DNA of 64,000 bases from Phytophthora colocasiae (Eukaryota; Oomycota; Peronosporomycetes; Peronosporales; Peronosporaceae), in contig JAGKQI010000090.1 of the NCBI GenBank assembly GCA_018806915.1, positions 248,001-312,000 of the forward strand, read 5' to 3'. Shown here one piece after another: positions 21,261 through 31,472 of this stretch. Position 1 is the stretch's first letter. The number at the start of each line of letters is the position of its first letter. The notes under the pieces are model-generated. The model was given only the letters and a program-made list of their open reading frames with translations, ran no database searches and was not told the DNA's origin. A program made the translations under genes and the position numbers.

Positions 21261-21867
21261 GGTTCGAGACTTGGTAAAAGGTGGAGTTGTTGGCGACTGG
21301 GAGTAGACTGCGTTGTGACCTCAGAGGCCAAGAACTGGCTGACCACGACAAGCACTGCGCTGAGTTCCATCGTGGCGACAGCCGCACCCTCCAAAGTTGC
21401 GCCAGCAACGTCGAACTGAACATTACCGAAGTTTTACGCCCCTTCGAGCGCCGTTTTAGCGACGATCGGCTGCAAAACAATGCTTCGTTTCAGCCAATGA
21501 ATCAAGGAGATTGCGAGGAGATTTCGTGGCATTTTGAGAGACCCTATGGAGACGCGGATCCACACGATCTCAACAACGGAGACAATCTCTAGAGATTTCT
21601 TTTCATCTCCAAGTTTTGTGAGATTTCGGGTACAAGACTGAAACAGCAAAACTGCCGTCTTCATTTTCGGTTGTAAATCGGTATAACCGGTAATACTATC
21701 TCCGACGACCAAAACTCGTCGGAGGCGTGATACCACCGCAAACTCTGGTACCGGTAAAAGCATAAATTACGCAAGTTATTATCAGAAAAGCTGATCATAA
21801 GGACCTTACTTGTAGAACCATACCTTGAATATATCAGAAGAGTCCTGGGCACAGGTTCGATAGCTGT
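21261..21867. other. Right flank of hAT element and spacer to copy E
   Basis: No coding frame is convincing. Bases 21505-21612 repeat GGAGA/TCTCC words; the rest (21640-21867) shows nothing recognisable apart from several ACCGG words. Confidence 0.4.
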
Positions 21868-23150
21868 CTAACAAGCAGCAGGTATCGATGCTGGATTAAA
21901 CCGCGCCTCATTGCAGTTGTGCAGCATCGTCTGAAGATGCGCCCACATGTTGCCCCCCAACTTCTGCATCACGAACTCTCTGGTCGCCTCCTTATCGGTT
22001 GTTGTTGTGCTGGTCCACGCCATCTCAGGCGTCAGACGATATCGAGACTGAATTATTGCTCCAGAGGTCGGAGGCTTGGAGATCGTGACAAATCCTTCTT
22101 CACGGAACCGCAGTTCGTTGCCCGTCGGTTGGTCGGACACCAGGGAAGACCACGCCATCGTCAGGCGATCCTTTTCTTCGTACTTCCGCGACAGCGACAA
22201 TGTGCTCAATTGAACAGATTTCTCTTCATCTCGCAGCTCCATCTCTGTCTCCTTCTTCGTCCCGAGCTCTGACAAATATTTTCTCTACAAAAACAAAGAA
22301 CAAAGTTAGTTTACCATAAAGATAAAACCCCACCTTCTCCACTCACAAATTTATTGTAGTGGAACGCCTTCAAGTTCCAGGCGGCCTCTTCCGCTTGTTT
22401 TAGGTCCAGATTGGTCATCATAGCCGCCGTCAGCTCCACGTAGAGCACACCCGAGACCGGATCCCTGCTCACCTCCACACCTGTGGACACGTTCTGGATC
22501 AAAATCTGGTCCAATCTCGTGAATTTAGCATTCACATCCACGTAAATCCTGCCCAATCTGGCCGACAATTCTCCGTAGATAGCGTCGTGTAAGTTAGGTA
22601 CGAAACCTTCCAGTGTGGCCGGAGAATTGGTCGGTGGCGGGGTCCGTAGAGCTTCCTCGATACGTACAACGGCTGTAACATTACAAAGCACATCCTGAAC
22701 AGCTTGGGCGACCTTACTCTGCTTCGACAACACAGTCAGGAGCTGTTTGTTCTCCTGTTCACTCTGTAGACGCAATTGTCTCTGCTTTTTGGCTTTTTCT
22801 CTCCATAATTGCGCCACTTTGAGCCTTTGACTGTTATCCAAGCGATTTACAGTTAAAGAGCGCTTCTCATCGCCTTTGAGCTCTTGAACTCGCGTCTCTA
22901 AAGCTGTCACTTGCGCTCTAAGAGCCAACAACTCCGCACGTTTCTTCTGTTGACAGCGACGGGAGGCAGCAGCTTTACGGCTCTTGCGACGGTCAACGAC
23001 GGACTGCGGAGCTGACGGAGGTGACATGCGGCCGTCATCTGAACTGCTGGAGGTGCTGGACGACGTGGTATCGCTGTCGAACGTGTCGATGAAGGCCAGG
23101 ACGTCCGAGAGCGTCGGCTCCAGGTCTCCCAAGGGCAGGAAGCTGCTCAT
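21868..23150 (-). CDS. bZIP-like/START-like protein, copy E
   Basis: Start ATG 23150 (MSSFLPLGDLEPTLSDVLAFID). Exons are 23150-22347 and 22284-21868 with one 62-bp intron; 406 residues. A Ser-rich acidic N-terminus is followed near residues 55-75 by the basic stretch RRKSRKAAASRRCQQKKRAEL. A leucine zipper-like helix (LLALRAQVTALETRVQEL) and a second helix (LWREKAKKQRQLRLQSEQ) follow. The START-like part covers roughly residues 180-395 (VPNLHDAIYGELSARLGRIY ... ELRFREEGFVTIS). The positions of the invariant bZIP Asn and Arg hold Lys and Gln. It is the head-to-head neighbour of copy F, with only 141 bp between start codons. It looks intact. Confidence 0.85.
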
Positions 23151-23170
23151 CTCTACAGATACAGAGTGCG

Positions 23171-23190
23171 GAAGAGATGCAGGAATGATT
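23171..23190 (-). promoter_or_regulatory. Oomycete initiator-like element of copy E
   Basis: On the minus strand AATCATTCCTGCATCTCTTC matches the oomycete Inr pattern (TCAYTYYNCAWTT-like) and lies 21-40 bp upstream of the ATG. Confidence 0.6.
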
Positions 23191-23291
23191 GTCAGGGAAA
23201 CGAGTGTTTTGAGTTGGTTTACCGGTAAAGACGAGTAAACTTTTTGAGTCGGTACTAATACCGGTATTTCATTTCTTGCCTACGTGTTAGC

Positions 23292-24480
23292 ATGCAGCCA
23301 GCTAAGCCGAAGCGAGTTCGAAGGCAGAAGCTGGAGCTCGAGTACCTCCGGAAATTAGTGCCGAGTTTAGAGGAGAAAGTGTTGGAGCTTAATGCTAAGC
23401 AGAATGCAGTCGTTGACTATGCCAGATCAATAGAGAGTTCAGAGGTTCCTTCGATTTGGAAGGGACTGGCAGAGCGACAGCTGAAGGAACGAACAAGAGT
23501 GGAGAACAAGAATAAAGAGCTGCGGACTTCATTGGAAGGACAGATTAAACTGGCAAAGAAGCTGGAGAGTTTACTACGAAAACGCCAGAGAAATGAGGTA
23601 TACCGGTGTTTTTAAAAGGTACGAGGTGACAGGGTTTTAACTGTTGGTGGTTGTTCGTGATATGCAGGAAGCTGAGGTGTTACTTGAGACGAACTCCGCT
23701 GTACCGACGCCTTTGAGCTCAACCGATGAAGAAATATTCGCAGATCAACTAGCACACGTGCAACAAGCTCACTTGGACCTGGATCAAGTGTTCTGCGGAC
23801 CAGAGTTTGCAGCCCAAGCACCATTCCACGATTTCCAGGTCACGAATGATTCTGGTTCCAGTTCTGGGGTTGCTTTTGTGAAGAAAGCAAATTCAGTGAT
23901 GCCGTTCGATCTCCAAGTGGCGGAGAAGGCGTTCTGGCGCACGTTCGTCAAAGAAGGCACTGGGAGGGACAGCTTTTTCTACTTCGATGAGCGATTTTTG
24001 TCGACTGAAAACTTGGTCGCTGCCTCTTATGGGCTGCATTTTCAAGCTGGTAATTTCCATGCAAAGGTGCTGGGGAAGCAAACGTACCGGAAATGTATTG
24101 TGGGCGGCAAAATTCTCATCTGTTGGAAATGGGTCGTGAATCCGGTGGAAGTGAACGGCTCAAAGTTTCGTGGGATTCGGTGCCATGAGTCGGGATGGAT
24201 CGTGCTTCGTAGTGTCAACGTTGGCAATGCTGCGAATAACTTTCCAATGGATTCGGAGTTGTGTAATGCTGTCACGTCAACGGAGCTGCAGTCGTACTCA
24301 AAGATGACCATTGAGCTGCAGGAAGATGTTGTGAACCAAGAGCTCCAAGTTGGAACTCTCACAAGTTTTGTGGTCGGTATGCACGACACAGTCACTGAAG
24401 CATGCGGAAAGATCATCAGTAAGATGCTCGTCGAAGAAGACTGGAATCTGAACGGCTGGATTGATACGGTGGCTTTCTAA
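23292..24480 (+). CDS. START-like family protein with short coiled-coil N-terminus, copy F
   Basis: Exons are 23292-23597 and 23668-24480, joined in phase 0 by a 70-bp GT-AG intron; 372 residues. The N-terminus (MQPAKPKRVRRQKLELEYLRKL) keeps only a short basic patch before a leucine-rich helix and a second helix (WKGLAERQLKERTRVENK). The rest parallels the START-like part of copies E and G (HLDLDQVFCGPEFAAQAPFH; VAEKAFWRTFV; KILICWKWVVNPVEVNG). It is the only plus-strand member. It shares a 141-bp divergent promoter region with E and converges on G, with 42 bp between stop codons. The missing acidic N-terminal domain sets it apart from its neighbours. Confidence 0.85.
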
Positions 24481-24522
24481 CCAGCGTCTCTGAATCTACA
24501 TAGATTTTTCATGTTCAGATGT

Positions 24523-25874
24523 TCAGGGTTTGCTTGGTAAGTTGCTCGCTGCGTTGCTGTACAGAATTTCCATACCTAGAAACTTCTTCCGCATCCAATC
24601 ACCCAAATTCTGGAGCACAAACGTAGTCATCGTAACTGTATCATGATCTAAGGCGTTACAGATGGGGCCGGGCTGCAAGTCGGGGGATAAGCGGTAACAC
24701 ACTTGCACCACGGAGTGCTGTGGTGGACTTGACGGGAAGGCCGATACCATGATCCAGCATTGCTCTCGGAAACGAACAGCAGGGTTCAACGGGTGATCGC
24801 ACACTAATGACGTCCAGAAGCTCAGATGGCGGTTATTGTCATCGTGCATCCGCCCCAGTGACATCAAGTTGACAGTCATGGTGGTCGATGGATCATTCAA
24901 CTCAATCTGCGATTCCTTTTTCAGTCCGAGCTTCGTAACCTCGTGTTTCTTCTACAAGTAGAAGACGTCAATAAAAGCACAAACAACAAGTAACTCATTC
25001 AAAAAAAACAATAAGCACTCACAAATCGGTTGGGGTCGTAGGATTTCCCGTGGTGAATCATAACCGACATCTCCTTCACATTCACAGGTACTGGCAGCGT
25101 CGCTCTCAGTTCGATATACGGTATCCCTGACTTCGTCCGAACCTCCACCACATCAGGAATAAACCTCTTCGACTCCCCATTATCGAACACTTCATCAGCC
25201 TCCAAGAACATATTCTCCATCCTAGACGCCAATTCATTGTAAATGGCATCGTCCAAGCTCGGCACAAAGCGACCAAGGCCCGAGTCTGCTGGATGTGGTG
25301 TCCGTAGCCCTTCTTCGATAGTCTACAGTACAACAAAAAAGATTAGCATTTCAAATAAAAAACAAGAGATGCTTCTGTAACTTACCACGGCGGTGGTGAC
25401 ATTTTGTAGCAATTTCCGGACAACTTTTGCTGCTTGTGTTTGCCTGGCCAGCACCGTCTTCAGTTGCCGGTTCTGCTCTTCAGCCACTAGTCTCAACTGT
25501 TTCTCTAGCTTTGCTTTTCGGGTCCATACAGTGACCAAATTCCTCTTTTGGGTCTCATCAAGAGCTGGTAATGGGCCGATTCTAGCTGCATTGTCCTCTA
25601 ATTCCTTCAGTCGCTTCTGGAGCGCTGTGACCTGCACTCGGAAGGCCAAAAGTTCGGCCTTTTTCTTCTGTTGGAAGCGACGAGAAGCTGCTGCGTGACT
25701 CTTTTTACGTTTCGAAGGGGTGTCACTCAAGGTTGTAGGGGAAATAGGGTCATGCGAGGAAGACGAAGACGATGTAGAGCTGCTGAGATCACTGTTCGAG
25801 CTGCGGAAGTCGTCGATGAATGCCAGCACGTCAGACAACGTTGGGTCAAGGTCGTCTAAGGGAAGGAAGCTCAT
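24523..25874 (-). CDS. bZIP-like/START-like protein, copy G
   Basis: Exons are 25874-25386, 25322-25023 and 24951-24523, with 63- and 71-bp introns; 405 residues. ATG 25874 (MSFLPLDDLDPTLSDVLAFID) is chosen because it aligns with the start of copy E; an in-frame ATG at 25898 would add eight residues. The basic region SKRKKSHAAASRRFQQKKKAEL leads into a leucine-rich helix. START-like motifs follow (VPSLDDAIYNELASRMENMF; VRFREQCWIMVSAF). It is the closest relative of copy E but has an extra intron after NVTTAV. A MITE-like terminal repeat begins 63 bp upstream of the start and could carry or disturb its promoter. Confidence 0.85.
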
Positions 25875-25936
25875 TGTTAGGAATGGGTTCAACTTCATGG
25901 CGTTTTTCCTCGAATCTGATTGGTCACTCCATTCTC

Positions 25937-26158
25937 ATTGTAATTTTTCGCGTCGGATTCCGACACGAAATGTGATTTAATCCCCTCATTTTGTGTATTC
26001 TCGTGTCCTGGTCGCGCTGTACGCGCGGGGCCCCGTCTTCTTCCTACATCTACTAGACACACCAGCGGGTCTTTTACGTATGTACCGAGTTTTAGCTTTA
26101 GATTCGCCTCTCAGCGTGCTCTAGACTTCGGTCGGATTCCGACGCGAAAAATAACAAT
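25937..26158. mobile_element. MITE-like element with about 28-bp inverted ends (222 bp)
   Basis: The left end 25937-25964 (ATTGTAATTTTTCGCGTCGG and on) matches the reverse complement of 26131-26158 with about two differences. Each end also contains the small palindrome GTCGGATTCCGAC. There is no coding capacity. No clear target duplication was found, so the superfamily is undetermined. It lies between copy G's promoter and the 3' end of the ankyrin gene. Confidence 0.6.
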
Positions 26159-26239
26159 AGGTTATGGTGTATCCATGACAGCCTCAAACCTACTATACAG
26201 CATATTCCACTCGTTGTACATGTTACGTGTAGCTTAACG

Positions 26240-27043
26240 TTAGTTGCACTCCATCAGATGGATCCACTCTAAAATGTGCTGATGGCCACGTTCCTCCGCC
26301 ATTGTGTGCGCGATGCAGGAGCACATCATACAGCAATGTTCATGTAGCCAACGTACAAGTTCCAGGTGTCCATTTGCTGCGGCTGCGTCGATGGCCATCG
26401 TAGAACAACCTTCATGTCTATTCACATGAAGCCACTGCACAACGTCCAAGTGCCCCGCTTGCGCTGCCCAGTCCATTGCTTGCGTTGTGCATCCTTCCTT
26501 GCGGTGTTGATGTAGCCATTTCACAACATCAAGTCTCCCATTTCTAGCAGCGCAGTCCATTGCTCTGGTTGTGCATCCTTCCGACCGGTTCTCGTGCATC
26601 CACTTGACCACTTCAAGGTGTCCGTTCTCGGCAGCATCGTCAAATGCCGTCATTGTTAGACAATCTTTCCCTCCGCCATGTTCGTTCAGCCATTTGAGTA
26701 CTTGAAGCTGGCCATTTGACGCTGCGAGCTCTAAGCTCCATGTTTTCCCACGCTGAGGATAGTTGATCTGCAAGAACTGCACAATTTCAAGATGACCATT
26801 TTGCGCTGCCAGTTCCATCGCCTGTTCGACATCACGAATGGAGAAGCCGTGTTTCGTGTTACCTTCAGCGGCGTGGAGTCGTCTTAGCAGCGCGATGTGA
26901 CCGCCTGCCGCTGCCCTTGCCATCGTCCAGCATCTCGAATAGTCGAGGTACTCACTGATGTTTTGTTCCACGTGATTGAGCGCCCCAATTGCATCGCAGT
27001 AGCGAGCAACCGCCGTGACACTGGCCAATATCGTCACTTCCAT
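26240..27043 (-). CDS. Ankyrin-repeat protein
   Basis: ATG at 27043, 267 residues, single exon, intact. At least six repeats of about 33 residues are visible, each with a pattern such as [20 protein letters not shown] and [20 protein letters not shown]. The conserved GHL/GRL turn and WLH helix are typical of the ankyrin families expanded in oomycetes and giant viruses. Ankyrin repeats mediate protein binding; no catalytic or membrane segment is seen, so the partner is unknown. The last repeat is poorer ([21 protein letters not shown]). The N-terminal 40 residues show no repeat and no signal peptide. Confidence 0.88.
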   Translation of the reverse strand: MEVTILASVTAVARYCDAIGALNHVEQNISEYLDYSRCWTMARAAAGGHIALLRRLHAAEGNTKHGFSIRDVEQAMELAAQNGHLEIVQFLQINYPQRGKTWSLELAASNGQLQVLKWLNEHGGGKDCLTMTAFDDAAENGHLEVVKWMHENRSEGCTTRAMDCAARNGRLDVVKWLHQHRKEGCTTQAMDWAAQAGHLDVVQWLHVNRHEGCSTMAIDAAAANGHLELVRWLHEHCCMMCSCIAHTMAEERGHQHILEWIHLMECN

Positions 27044-27072
27044 CTCTTCGTGCCTTGAGCTTCTAAACTGAA

Positions 27073-27592
27073 ATGGTGACTACGACGCCTCTTTGGGATC
27101 GTTCGGTTGAATCGCCGTCGGATATGCCGCCACCGGACAAGGACTGTACCTCTTCCACAGATGAATGGCAAATGAGAACCTATTTGATGTCGAAGCGAGA
27201 CCTCTTCGTCTTCAACATGACTGGAATCAGGCAGCGAAGAAGCTCTTGCGAGGATTCTGATTGCATGTCCAGGAAGCGAAAGATATCCCATGGACATATC
27301 CACCGCGTCGTCCGATGAGCGAGCCCGACGTGCCGTACAAGAGCAGAATCCAGCGAAAGAACGGCAGTTGAAGCAGTGTAGGCTACCACAGTGCATTCGA
27401 TTCTAACGACACAGCGTACAAGAAGCGACGGGAGTATATATCAACTAAAGCAAAGTTCCGGACGGGAACGCCTCCACAGCGAAGTCTTGGACCAAGGCTA
27501 TCAGGATACTTGGTAGGAAGCATGGCTGACAACAACAAGTTTTCGTCACGAAAAGGGAATGGTGACAGCAGTTCATCGTTCAAATTTCTTGC
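27073..27592 (+). other. Two adjacent open segments, possible small gene of unknown function
   Basis: 27073-27318 is open from an ATG ([20 protein letters not shown]). A second frame around 27393-27592 reads like protein (DSNDTAYKKRREYISTKAK ... LGPRLSGYLVGSMADNN). They are in different frames, and no well-formed splice pair was found between them. The first segment starts 29 bp from the divergent ankyrin start. No family is recognised; it may be an exon pair, a relic, or chance. Confidence 0.25.
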
Positions 27593-27775
27593 TTAACAAG
27601 TTGCTGGCAACAACGCTGCTCGAGTATTCTTCGTTAGCAGGTAAAAACACAAACTCAATGGAAGTGAGTGGGGGTCTGCATTGTACAGCCTTCAAATAGT
27701 TATGGGTTTAAGTTATGCAGAACACTCGGTCTGCGGTTCTAATGTCTCTATCGCTTCTAGCTGTTTGTGCTTTAG
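27593..27775. other. Spacer
   Basis: Nothing recognisable. Confidence 0.3.
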
Positions 27776-28236
27776 TCAAAAGCTCTCATGGATGACCGGG
27801 AGGTTGTGAGTCTTGCTGTAGATTCGCTTCTTGGTTTCCCACATGGCCTTTGTGAACGGCACGCGCTTGCCTGACACGAGGTCGCTACTGCCTCGCCGTC
27901 CTGCCAACTTCTTCGGAATGTTCACAGGCGGGATGACGACACGTTTCATGACGCTCAGACTGAATCGTGTAGGGCGCTCTCGATGCTCAATGAGAATTCG
28001 CGTCTTGAGCTTCATGGCCTCGTGGAAACACTGGTCGTACACTGGAGTGGCTGATTTTTTATGTTTGTGGTGATGCTCGTTGTGCTTGTGCTTGTGGTGC
28101 TTGTGTTTGGACTGTCGCGATGCCGTTGGAGCTTGAGTGAGGTCAACACCGCCGTGGTGGGCCAGGAACATGATTTGTGCTGTGGAGGCTCCGGTTTCAC
28201 GATGGGGGCGTGTGCCACAGCCTTAGCAATAGCCAT
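27776..28236 (-). pseudogene. MKRVV-family protein, member 1, frameshifted
   Basis: I do not recognise this family. ATG at 28236 opens MAIAKAVAHAPIVKPEPPQHK, matching the N-terminus of member 2 (MAIAKTVFRKPV...PKHK). The frame then shifts by one near 28175 and continues as 27776-28171. That part carries a His/Lys-rich stretch (SKHKHHKHKHNEHHHKHKK), VYDQCFHEAMKLKTRI, then RFSLSVMKRVVIPPVNIP and DLVSGKRVPFTKAMWETKK. Alternatively translation starts at the internal ATG 28171 and gives a 131-residue protein. No signal peptide or membrane segment is seen. Confidence 0.6.
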
Positions 28237-29165
28237 TGCGATCACGAAGAGGTTTAACAGTGTCGTCCGAGTCGAAAAACGTTGTGCAGACGAGGAAGGG
28301 GGGACTGACGCTGCGGCTTCTCGGTCTTTGCCTCCACTCGTTGTCCTCGACTCGTCTATCGTTGACAAGCGACGGCTGTCGAGCTCAAACCCAAGCAGCC
28401 CGGTCGTTGTCCAGCTTGCTGCTGGATCGATTCAGGGACCAGAAATGAGCCGGTATTACTGCTGGCAGGTGGCATTCCTAGAGTAGACTATGGCGAGGAG
28501 ATCTGCTGGTGAAGCCGCTTTGCACGGGATATGCAGCATTGCAAGGCAAAGGCCCGGCATTTTCGCGTCGAACAAGAATGGCGCCAGCGGAGCAGCTTGA
28601 ACCATTTCAAGAAGTCCTGGGCGGCCGATTCCCGGTGATTGAGACAACGCTCGGTGGAATTTGCTGTTGTCCCGGATCTTGGGAAGCCGACGCTGTCGAG
28701 TCGACTCGTAGCCGTCGCTGCAGAACACACGAGATTTCTTTCATGGACTGGCACCGGTAAATGCTCTTCAAACCGAGCACCAAGCTACGAACGCATTATG
28801 CATGGTACTGTACGACAGTGCTGTAGTTCACGGAGCTGCTCGGCGCTGTCGTAGCATTGCTACCCACTCTTGGTGATTGCACTGTAGCCACATTGTGCGG
28901 TTCAAGTTGAGTCCAACTTGACCTGAGGCAACCGAAGGAAGCGTGTCCATGCTGAAATTGAACGTGCAAGAGGTGCGCGGCACCAAAATGCACCAAGCAG
29001 AGGATATGCACACGAACCGACACGACAGCTAGGGAGAACTCATCCGGGCGCAAGGACAGCAATGGCAATGGCATGAATCGCGAAGACTAAAAATTTGGAT
29101 GTGTTCATTGATTCTTTTGTATTTGTTGCTGGTATTTACATTTGAAAATATTGGGGAAAATGTGT
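28237..29165. other. Spacer between members 1 and 2
   Basis: Short overlapping ORFs occur on both strands at 28456-28760 and 28796-29074, but none resembles a known protein or a neighbour. I see no transposon ends. Confidence 0.35.
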
Positions 29166-29711
29166 CTACGCCTCGAGACTGGAATCCTCACGCAGCGGTG
29201 AAAGCGTGTAGAGCCGACGTAGCACAAGTTGTTGGCGCATCTTCTCAGTCTCCCACATGCAGCGCGTGAAGGGCACACGGTGGCCGCCCACTAAATCCTT
29301 GCTGCCGCGGTGTTCAGCGATTGACTTGGGGATTGAAACCGGCGGCACAATCACGCGCTTCATGATCGCAAGGCGAAAGCGTGTGGCCGGTTTGGTGTTG
29401 TCACTGTGCAGACGCGCCTTGAGCGTCATGGCGTCGCTGAGGCAGCGGTCATACACCGAGGATTTTGCCTGTTTGTGTGGTTGCTCGTCACTGCAGCTGC
29501 AGCACTCAAGCTGTGGCGGCTGCTGACGACCAGCGTAGCTGCGTTTGTGTTTGCGAGTCACTCGGCGCGACGATGGGGTGTTGTCCACTGTCACGTCGGC
29601 TGTAGATTTACTGCGGTGGTGGCGCCCAAAGCTGAGCAGCGCGAGACCCTTGTGCTTTGGCACCTCGGGGGCAGCTACAGGCTTTCGGAAAACGGTCTTG
29701 GCGATAGCCAT
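29166..29711 (-). CDS. MKRVV-family protein, member 2, function unknown
   Basis: ATG at 29711 (MAIAKTVFRKPV), 181 residues, single exon. The N-terminal half is basic and low-complexity (SRRVTRKHKRSYAGRQQ) with a Cys cluster ECCSCSDEQ. The C-terminal half is the conserved core: SVYDRCLSDAMTLKARL, RFRLAIMKRVIVPPVSIP, SKDLVGGHRVPFTRCMWETEK. The frame is open upstream of 29711, but no other ATG is present there. The basic nature and lack of a signal peptide suggest an intracellular, perhaps nucleic-acid-associated, protein. That is inference only. Confidence 0.7.
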   Translation of the reverse strand: MAIAKTVFRKPVAAPEVPKHKGLALLSFGRHHRSKSTADVTVDNTPSSRRVTRKHKRSYAGRQQPPQLECCSCSDEQPHKQAKSSVYDRCLSDAMTLKARLHSDNTKPATRFRLAIMKRVIVPPVSIPKSIAEHRGSKDLVGGHRVPFTRCMWETEKMRQQLVLRRLYTLSPLREDSSLEA

Positions 29712-30959
29712 GGTTGTTCTTGTGGAGGTTCTTTGAGGAGACTTGTTCTCTTTGAGGCAAATTGCGAAGTGAGAGCTGCTGAGCGCAAGTCGGCTCGTGG
29801 TGCAGAGGTGCGCTGAGCTTGAGGTCTCTGTCGCATCAACTTCCCGGCTCAATGCTCAATTAGATGTCGGATGTTGGGTTTTGAATTAAGTATATCAGGT
29901 TATTTATATGTACAGTAGACCAATAGTGTCCGGTAACCTCTATTGTATAATATTTAGAAGGTTTCACGTCTCATTTTTACCACTCTATCACGACGGCATG
30001 CTCATTCCGCACGCACTGAGTGCGGCACTCGAGTTCTGAGTTGCGCACACCGTCGCGAGTGCGGCTCATTTGACTCCAGGAGTCACTGTCACGGCTCAAC
30101 GGAGTGGTGTAAGTGCTTTGGAGCGCTGGAAATGAGCTGGTTGAAGTGGATCGAGCTTCAAGCGGGTCGTTTCTGTGGTTCTGCGACCGCCGGCAGTTTC
30201 ACTTAAAGTTTGTATCTCACATACAAAATCGAGTCAAAGTACCGCGAGGATGGGAATTCGGAACCCGCGCAAAACCCAGGCGAAGAGGATGGGTGTATCC
30301 ACCATCACTCTCGGTCGAGAAAAAAGAACCTGACTTGATGTTTGTATGGTCTAGAATTCTGTAAGAAACATAAAAATATGTCTGCACACAAATTTGCGTG
30401 CACCACATCGGTGATCCACTGTAGACAGATACGAACTTGCGCACACATCCAGCTCCAAATTAATAGGGCGGAAGCGTAAGTTGCATCACCAATTGCGCCA
30501 ACACGACGATCATGTCATGGACAGATCTCCGATTGTACTTTTGGTTGCCTACTTAGCAGCATGTACCCCTTACGCAGTTACTGCACATAACGGTGCTGAG
30601 TTTCCACGATTACTGTAGCATCAAACGCATTCTCCTGACAGGTTAGTCGCTCGTAGTATGAAAAACCTAATACAGTCCGCATGCACCACCGGGGTGTAGA
30701 ACAACTTGTCAGCCGTGGCGCGGTAAACGGTGGTAGCCGAGTGCCAAAGGCATTTTAATCGTGACGGGCAAACTCCTACGTTGAAGGACGAAATTGCACC
30801 GACACGTAGCGGCGTTGCATGGAGCATGCGTGCAGGTCTTGCGACAAGGACTCGGCAGTGCCAGCATAGACAGACCCAACGCACGACTGGCGTGGCGCCG
30901 ATATCTCGTTCAGTCAGAATAATTCTCCGGGGACCCAAGGTAAATCTACACCCGCGCGC
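29712..30959. other. Spacer between members 2 and 3
   Basis: No gene is recognised. The sequence near 30230-30275 is GC-rich and includes GGGAATTCGGAACCCGCGC, weakly resembling a tRNA T-arm, but no cloverleaf could be drawn. Several short ORFs lack coding character. Confidence 0.4.
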
Positions 30960-31472
30960 ATGCCAATCACCCGACAGCTCTCGCCACACGCACCTGCAAC
31001 GGCAACCTTAAAGACGCCAAAATATGACGATGGTCCGACTCGACGAAGTCGCTACATTCGTCAGCGGCAGTCCATGCGAGCCCCACTGCTTCCTGTAAGA
31101 GGAATGAGCATGCCAAGAGGCAGTGAGACCGCGTACGCAATGCTGCAAAACACCACACCCAGTTCCAAAACACAACTTTGTAAGCAGACCCGAAAGCTAC
31201 CATCGGACGATCTCCCGCCTGAAGCCTCCGCATTAAAACGCCGCATCTGGGAGTCACACCCAGGATCGCTCTTGAGGTTTCGCCTAGACAAGATGAAGCG
31301 AGTGGTCACTCCTCCCGTAGAGATTCCTCCGCCGTTGTCCGATCCGACGGTGCTAACCCACTTGGTATCAGGTAAAACAATTCCAGTGACGCGGCTCATG
31401 TGGCATCTGCAGCGCGATCTCTTCAAGACAAAGTGCCGACTCGCCCGTATCCGAGAAGGTATTACTTACTAA
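30960..31472 (+). CDS. MKRVV-family protein, member 3, function unknown
   Basis: ATG at 30960, 170 residues, opposite orientation to members 1 and 2. The N-terminal 90 residues are basic and unrelated. The C-terminal core is shared: ASALKRRIWESHPGSLLRFRLDK leads into MKRVVTPPVEIP, then HLVSGKTIPVTRLMWHLQRD. The spacing between MKRVV and LVSGK, and between LVSGK and MW, is kept in all three members, so the core behaves as one folded unit of about 75 residues. No catalytic motif is evident. Confidence 0.7.
   Translation: MPITRQLSPHAPATATLKTPKYDDGPTRRSRYIRQRQSMRAPLLPVRGMSMPRGSETAYAMLQNTTPSSKTQLCKQTRKLPSDDLPPEASALKRRIWESHPGSLLRFRLDKMKRVVTPPVEIPPPLSDPTVLTHLVSGKTIPVTRLMWHLQRDLFKTKCRLARIREGITY

Larger units (their letters stand above)
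17280..21640 (-). mobile_element. hAT transposon, autonomous-looking, ends unresolved
   Basis: An intact-looking hAT transposase (minus strand) and a convergent 418-codon plus-strand ORF lie between two GGAGA/TCTCC-rich flanks. I could not identify matching terminal repeats or an 8-bp duplication, so the boundaries are approximate. The block sits between copies D and E of the host family. Confidence 0.6.

Noticed and set aside
28456..29074. Several 60-92-codon ORFs on both strands
   Set aside because: They overlap each other in different frames, lack similarity, and show no conserved partner in the neighbouring family loci.
30225..30300. tRNA- or SINE-like stretch with GGGAATTCGGAACCCGCGC
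   Set aside because: No A-box at the right distance and no cloverleaf could be drawn.
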